A stretch of DNA of 24,552 nucleotides from EsbW-18 sp964634615 (lineage in GTDB: Bacteria > Patescibacteriota > Minisyncoccia > Phycocordibacterales > EsbW-18). The DNA lies in assembly GCA_964634615.1 (NCBI GenBank), contig CAZWLQ010000011.1, forward strand, positions 1 through 24,552. The letters run 5' to 3'. A program made the translations under genes and the position numbers. This document shows positions 21,075-24,552 of the stretch, piece by piece. How positions within the stretch are numbered: the first letter of the stretch is position 1; the number at the start of each line of letters is the position of its first letter. Under the pieces are notes generated by a model. It ran no database searches and was not told the origin of the DNA. It saw only the letters and a program-made list of their open reading frames with translations.

Positions 21075-22145
21075 ATGTCAAAACCGGCTCCAAAAACAAA
21101 GACACAGAGCAAGACGGTTGCTGTTAGCGGCAATCCAAAACAGATCACCAAGCGCCTCCTCGGCGTCCTTTCTGACCGTGCCCGCGATGTGATCGTGAAG
21201 CGCTACGGTTTGGGTGACAAGGTCAAGCGTATGACGCTTGAAGCAATCGGTGAGCAGTATGACATCACTCGCGAACGCGTTCGCCAAATCGAAAATTATG
21301 CTCTTGCAACTATTCGTAAGTCCGACGCGTATGGTAAGGAGTCAGCAGTCTTTGGCCAGCTCAAAGAAGAAATGCTTTTCTTTGGCGCCATTGTATCTGA
21401 AGAAGAATTTTTGAATCATCTCTCAAAAGATCCGTCGACACGAAACCACTTCCACTTCCTCTTGGTTGTTGGTGAAGCTTTTGAAAAAAGGAAAGAGGAT
21501 GAACATTTTGCACATCGTTGGCACGTTGATAGCGATATCGCAGAATCGATTGAGAACGCACTCTCAAAACTTTTTGAAGGGTTGTCTGATGAAGAACTCG
21601 TCTCCGAAGGTGAGATTATTTCTGGCTTTCTCGAGAACATTCGTCACCTCTCTGAACACTACCAGACCGAAGAAATGATTAAGCGATGGCTCTCGATTTC
21701 AAAGAAGATTGGCAGTAACCCGCTCGGCGAATGGGGTCCAACCTCGTCAACTTCAATCACACCGAAAGGTATTCGTGATTACGCATATCTCGCAATCCGT
21801 CATCACGGAAGCCCGCTTCACTTCACCGAAGTCGCAAAACGCATCGCAGAGCTCTTTGGTAAGAAGGCGCATATTGCAACGACACATAACGAACTCATCA
21901 AAGATCCTCGCTTCGTACTTGTTGGTCGCGGACTCTACGCGCTTGCAGAGTGGGGCTATGTTGAAGGTGTCGTCCGTGACGTCATCAAGAAAGTTTTGAA
22001 GGAGCACGGTGCGCTTACCAAGGACGACATTATCGACAAAGTTCTTAAGGAACGATATGTCAAACCGAATACTATTCTCGTGAATCTTCAGGATGACGAT
22101 TACTTCGAACGGAACCCAGACGGCACATACACATTGACTTCATAA
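21075..22145 (+). CDS. Sigma region 4-like HTH / HARE-HTH transcription protein, 356 aa
   Basis: Putative transcription factor acting on RNA polymerase or promoters. Residues about 27-85 match sigma-70 region 4: LLGVLSDRARDVIVKRYGLG, then MTLEAIGEQYDITRERVRQIENYALATIRKS, the -35-recognition helix-turn-helix. No region 2 or 3 is present, so it cannot be a full sigma factor. Residues 100-225 are helical, charged and unassigned. Residues about 231-295 (GIRDYAYLAIRHHGSPLHFTEVAKRIAELF, then THNELIKDPRFVLVGRGLYAL) match the HARE-HTH fold found in the RNA polymerase delta subunit RpoE. A further winged-helix-like segment (297-353) ends in FERNPDGTYTL. It is monocistronic, between a good promoter and a strong terminator. 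Confidence 0.85.
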   Translation: MSKPAPKTKTQSKTVAVSGNPKQITKRLLGVLSDRARDVIVKRYGLGDKVKRMTLEAIGEQYDITRERVRQIENYALATIRKSDAYGKESAVFGQLKEEMLFFGAIVSEEEFLNHLSKDPSTRNHFHFLLVVGEAFEKRKEDEHFAHRWHVDSDIAESIENALSKLFEGLSDEELVSEGEIISGFLENIRHLSEHYQTEEMIKRWLSISKKIGSNPLGEWGPTSSTSITPKGIRDYAYLAIRHHGSPLHFTEVAKRIAELFGKKAHIATTHNELIKDPRFVLVGRGLYALAEWGYVEGVVRDVIKKVLKEHGALTKDDIIDKVLKERYVKPNTILVNLQDDDYFERNPDGTYTLTS

Positions 22146-22151
22146 CCAATC

Positions 22152-22179
22152 GCAAAAACCCCCACGCGGGGGTTTTTGC
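22152..22179. terminator. Bidirectional terminator after the regulator gene
   Basis: GCAAAAACCCCC (22152-22163) and GGGGGTTTTTGC (22168-22179) form a perfect 12-bp stem with loop ACGC and T-runs in both directions. Confidence 0.93.
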
Positions 22180-22222
22180 TTGCCAGAGACCTTTTTCAAA
22201 CTAAAGGTGCACAGGAGTGGTA

Positions 22223-22250
22223 TTGAAAAAGGTGCCTGACACCATTTTTT
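22223..22250. repeat. GGTGCCTGACACC palindromic element before the DUF8128-like gene
   Basis: GGTG CCTGA CACC (22231-22243) is flanked by an A-run before and a T-run after. The reverse complement TGGTGTCAGGCACC within A/T runs resembles a short mobile repeat that I recall as widespread in environmental genomes. It directly precedes the predicted -10 box TATCAT (22254-22259), whose end is 8 nt before the chosen ATG. Confidence 0.5.
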
Positions 22251-22267
22251 ACGCTATCATTGGAACA

Positions 22268-23563
22268 ATGTTTGAGTATCTGATTGATGTGCTCATAGAT
22301 CTCGGTCCGGTCGTGAAAATGGTATTTCGTCTCGCTCCGATCTGGCTACCCATCATGATGGTGTGGGCATTTTCTACAATGTGGCTTAAATGGCGGCGCG
22401 CAATGTTCATTGCTTCGCAAGAGCCAGTGCTTCTTGAAATCCGAGTGCCGAAAGAAATTGATAAGTCGCCACTCGCGATGGAACTTGCCTTGAACGGTTT
22501 CTATGCAACGGGGGATGAGGGCACGTGGAAAGATAAATATTGGAAAGGGGGCGTTCGCGCGTGGTTTTCGCTCGAACTCGTGTCACTTGAAGGACAGGTC
22601 AAATTTTTTATTTGGACATGGAAAAAGAATGTAAAAAACATTCAAAACCACCTGTATGCGCAGTACCCAACGGTCGAGATTGTTGAAGTGCCGGATTACA
22701 CGATGGCCTTTGTGCTCGATAGAGATAGTGCCGACGTCTATGCGGCCGAATTTGCTCTCGGAAAAGCAGACGCGTACCCAATCAAGACCTACATTGATTA
22801 CGGTCTCGACCGTGATCCAAAAGAGGAGTACAAAATCGATCCAATCACGCCGGTTATCGAATATCTCGGTGGACTTGGTAGGGGGGAGCAAGCATGGATA
22901 CAGATTATTATCCGAGCGCATAAAGATGAGGATAAAAAAGAAGGTGGCCTTTTTGCGGGCATTAAATCATTTGAGGATTTGTTTTTCTTAGTTTCAAAAA
23001 TTCAAGGGCAGTTAAAACCAACCGACAATTGGAAAGATGGTGTTAAAAAGGAAATTGAGACAATTGTTGAAAAACGAAAAATTAAAGGGAAGGTTGGCGA
23101 AGATGGTGAAGATAAGGGAGCCGTTGCGCTTACGATGTTTGAAAAAGATATCGTCAACGCGCTCGAGAGGAGTATTTCAAAACTTGGTTTTGATGTCGGC
23201 GTCCGCGTGATGTACCTTGCAGAGAAGGATGCTTGGAATCCAGGACACAAGGGCGCCATCAATGGTGCCTTCATGCAGTACAATAGCCCGTCACTGAACA
23301 GTTTTAAGAAAGTGGTGGGCACGAGTTTCGACTATTGGTACGAAGATCCATTTGGTACGAAACTGCCGAAGATGAAGAAAAAACTTTTCAATGCGTATCG
23401 TGCACGCAGTTTCTTCCACCCACCACGCAAAGGCAAAAAATTTGTTCTCAATGTGGAGGAGCTTGCAACGATTTTCCACTTCCCAGGAGGTGTTGCAGCA
23501 ACCCCAACGTTCACCAAAATCGAATCGAAGAAATCGGGCCCACCAAGCAATCTTCCAGTCTAG
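22268..23563 (+). CDS. Patescibacteria membrane protein, DUF8128-like, 431 aa
   Basis: Start at ATG 22268; the frame is open back to GTG 22217, but those 17 codons are made of the spacer repeat. A membrane segment lies at about 16-40 (MVFRLAPIWLPIMMVWAFSTMW), followed by a large soluble part with VLLEIRVPKEIDKSPLAMELALNGF and, near the end, FVLNVEELATIFHFPGGVAATPTFTKIESKKSGPPSNLPV. In my memory this ending is typical of the Patescibacteria domain (DUF8128) that sits in front of VirB4/HerA-like ATPase domains in putative type IV secretion or conjugation proteins. Here the protein stops exactly where the ATPase would start; the missing domain may be a separate gene elsewhere. mltG follows 3 nt later, so the two are cotranscribed. 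Confidence 0.7.
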   Translation: MFEYLIDVLIDLGPVVKMVFRLAPIWLPIMMVWAFSTMWLKWRRAMFIASQEPVLLEIRVPKEIDKSPLAMELALNGFYATGDEGTWKDKYWKGGVRAWFSLELVSLEGQVKFFIWTWKKNVKNIQNHLYAQYPTVEIVEVPDYTMAFVLDRDSADVYAAEFALGKADAYPIKTYIDYGLDRDPKEEYKIDPITPVIEYLGGLGRGEQAWIQIIIRAHKDEDKKEGGLFAGIKSFEDLFFLVSKIQGQLKPTDNWKDGVKKEIETIVEKRKIKGKVGEDGEDKGAVALTMFEKDIVNALERSISKLGFDVGVRVMYLAEKDAWNPGHKGAINGAFMQYNSPSLNSFKKVVGTSFDYWYEDPFGTKLPKMKKKLFNAYRARSFFHPPRKGKKFVLNVEELATIFHFPGGVAATPTFTKIESKKSGPPSNLPV

Positions 23564-23566
23564 TCT

Positions 23567-24517
23567 ATGGCGCGTCTTACTTCACAACGCTTTGTTCTAA
23601 GCGTGGCGTCCGTGCTGCTGCTTGCGGCGCTTCTTGTATTACAAGTACCACGAGATTTTCCGACTGATACTGTGATTTCGATACCGCAGGGCGCGACGTT
23701 CCGTGAAGCTGCGGAGGTTCTCTATCAGGAACACATCATTGTATCGCGGACAATGCTCCGCATCGGAAGCATGCTCTTTGGGGGTGCGTCGTCAATTCAG
23801 GCAGGAGAATACTTTTTTGATGCACCGGTTGGAGTGTTAGGTGTCGCGAGACGGCTCGCTACCGGTAATCATAATCTCAAAACGCTTCGTGTCCTGCTTC
23901 CTGAAGGGTCATCATCGAAAGATATGGGAGAGATTCTCTCACAAACGCTTTCACGTATTGATGCGGACGTATTCACAAGTATCGCGCGTCAGTATGAAGG
24001 ATATCTTTTTCCTGACACCTATTTTTTCCTTCCGACTGCAACCTCGGGTGATGCGATAGATATCATGCGTGCCACGTTTGATGAAAAAACAAAAACGCTC
24101 TCTCTTACGGCACTTCCGGCAGGTGCGCAGTCTTTCCGTGATGTCATTACGATGGCCTCCATTCTTGAAGAAGAGGCACGAGGAATGAATGATAAACAAA
24201 TCGTCGCAGGAATCCTCTGGAAGCGCATTCTTAATAATCGCGCGCTTCAGGTAGACGCGCCGTTCTACTATCTCTTTGGAAAAGCATCGCACGAGCTCAC
24301 GGGAGAAGAGCTTGATTACGATTCTCCCTACAACACCTATCTCTATCGAGGGCTGCCACCGACACCAATCAGTAATCCTGGGCTTGAATCAATAGAAGCA
24401 ACCCTTAGTCCTATCGAGACGACCTACTGGTTTTACCTCACAGGAAATGATGGGAAAATGTACTATGCAGAGACGTTCGATGGCCACATAGAAAATAAAC
24501 GACGCTATTTGGATTAG
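23567..24517 (+). CDS. mltG: Endolytic peptidoglycan transglycosylase MltG (YceG-like)
   Basis: Cleaves nascent glycan strands in the cell wall. Residues 9-27 form an N-terminal membrane anchor (FVLSVASVLLLAALLVLQV) with the rest outside. A LysM-like subdomain lies at about 35-110 (ISIPQGATFREAAEVLYQEHII). The catalytic domain has YEGYLFPDTYFF (143-154), the active-site Glu201 in TMASILEEEARG, and the DSPYNTYLYRGLPPTPISNPGLESIEATLSP block (252-282). It ends in YYAETFDGHIENKRRYLD, a variant of the usual FS.T..EH ending. The LQVDAPFYYLFGK segment deviates from the common LQSDPTV.YG. The gene is 316 aa and complete, 3 nt after the upstream membrane protein, possibly a shared envelope function. 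Confidence 0.95.
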   Translation: MARLTSQRFVLSVASVLLLAALLVLQVPRDFPTDTVISIPQGATFREAAEVLYQEHIIVSRTMLRIGSMLFGGASSIQAGEYFFDAPVGVLGVARRLATGNHNLKTLRVLLPEGSSSKDMGEILSQTLSRIDADVFTSIARQYEGYLFPDTYFFLPTATSGDAIDIMRATFDEKTKTLSLTALPAGAQSFRDVITMASILEEEARGMNDKQIVAGILWKRILNNRALQVDAPFYYLFGKASHELTGEELDYDSPYNTYLYRGLPPTPISNPGLESIEATLSPIETTYWFYLTGNDGKMYYAETFDGHIENKRRYLD

Positions 24518-24552
24518 GCAACCTAGCAGGCGGACAATCGCCTCGGTATACT
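24518..24552 (+). other. Start of the next intergenic region
   Basis: The last 35 nt hold a GGCG/CGCC hairpin (about 24532-24544) and end in TATACT (24547-24552), which could be the -10 box of the next gene. The window ends before anything can be confirmed. Confidence 0.25.

Noticed and set aside
22217..22267. GTG start for the DUF8128-like protein
   Set aside because: Those 17 codons are made of the palindromic spacer element; a -10 box lies downstream of it and the ATG at 22268 fits better.

Overview
The window reads as a chromosomal segment of a Candidate Phyla Radiation (Patescibacteria) bacterium, most likely of the Parcubacteria type. The basis is: a very short EF-Ts, a PheS and PheT that lack their usual N-terminal tRNA-binding parts, a five-helix membrane protein that looks like the DUF5671 group, a sortase with a large surface protein, Patescibacteria-style intergenic repeat arrays, and almost no Shine-Dalgarno sequences in front of the core genes. 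TGA is used as a normal stop (for example at 17063-17065), so this is not a code-25 lineage. The taxonomic call comes from gene content and has not been checked by a search.

Layout. 1-1683: end of rpsB, tsf, a small membrane protein and tRNA-Thr(TGT). 1684-2203: a minus-strand orphan TSCPD gene with its own promoter and terminator. 2229-5373: pheS-pheT. 5443-5726: a small two-helix membrane protein on the minus strand. 5779-7908: gyrB. 7909-9037: a GC-rich minus-strand cassette for an exported protein, bracketed by repeat arrays. 9039-15087: a cell-surface region with a CARDB anchor protein (minus) divergent from a sortase, a 1169-residue multi-Ig surface protein, and a small anchored protein. 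15094-17065: a three-gene operon of a small ORF, ychF and a HAD phosphatase. 17077-18104: the DUF5671-like protein. 18140-21007: leuS. 21014-22179: a sigma region 4/HARE-HTH regulator. 22268-24517: a Patescibacteria DUF8128-like membrane protein followed by mltG.

The strongest signals are inside essential genes. All three aminoacyl-tRNA synthetase genes carry extra material. PheT has a complete NlpC/P60 cysteine-hydrolase domain in its B5 domain. LeuRS has a complete Nudix domain in its editing domain. PheS has about 27 residues translated from a palindromic octamer repeat that also lies in nearby intergenic spacers. LeuRS additionally holds a short stretch derived from another repeat, and GyrB has an acidic insert.

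The surface region pairs a sortase with a substrate-like protein. Its VPYTG-like motif is followed by a membrane helix and then, unusually, by about 300 cytoplasmic residues. Several operons seem to have promoter -10 boxes 8-9 nt before the start codon, which suggests leaderless mRNAs, whereas three minus-strand accessory genes have clear Shine-Dalgarno sites and near-consensus promoters.
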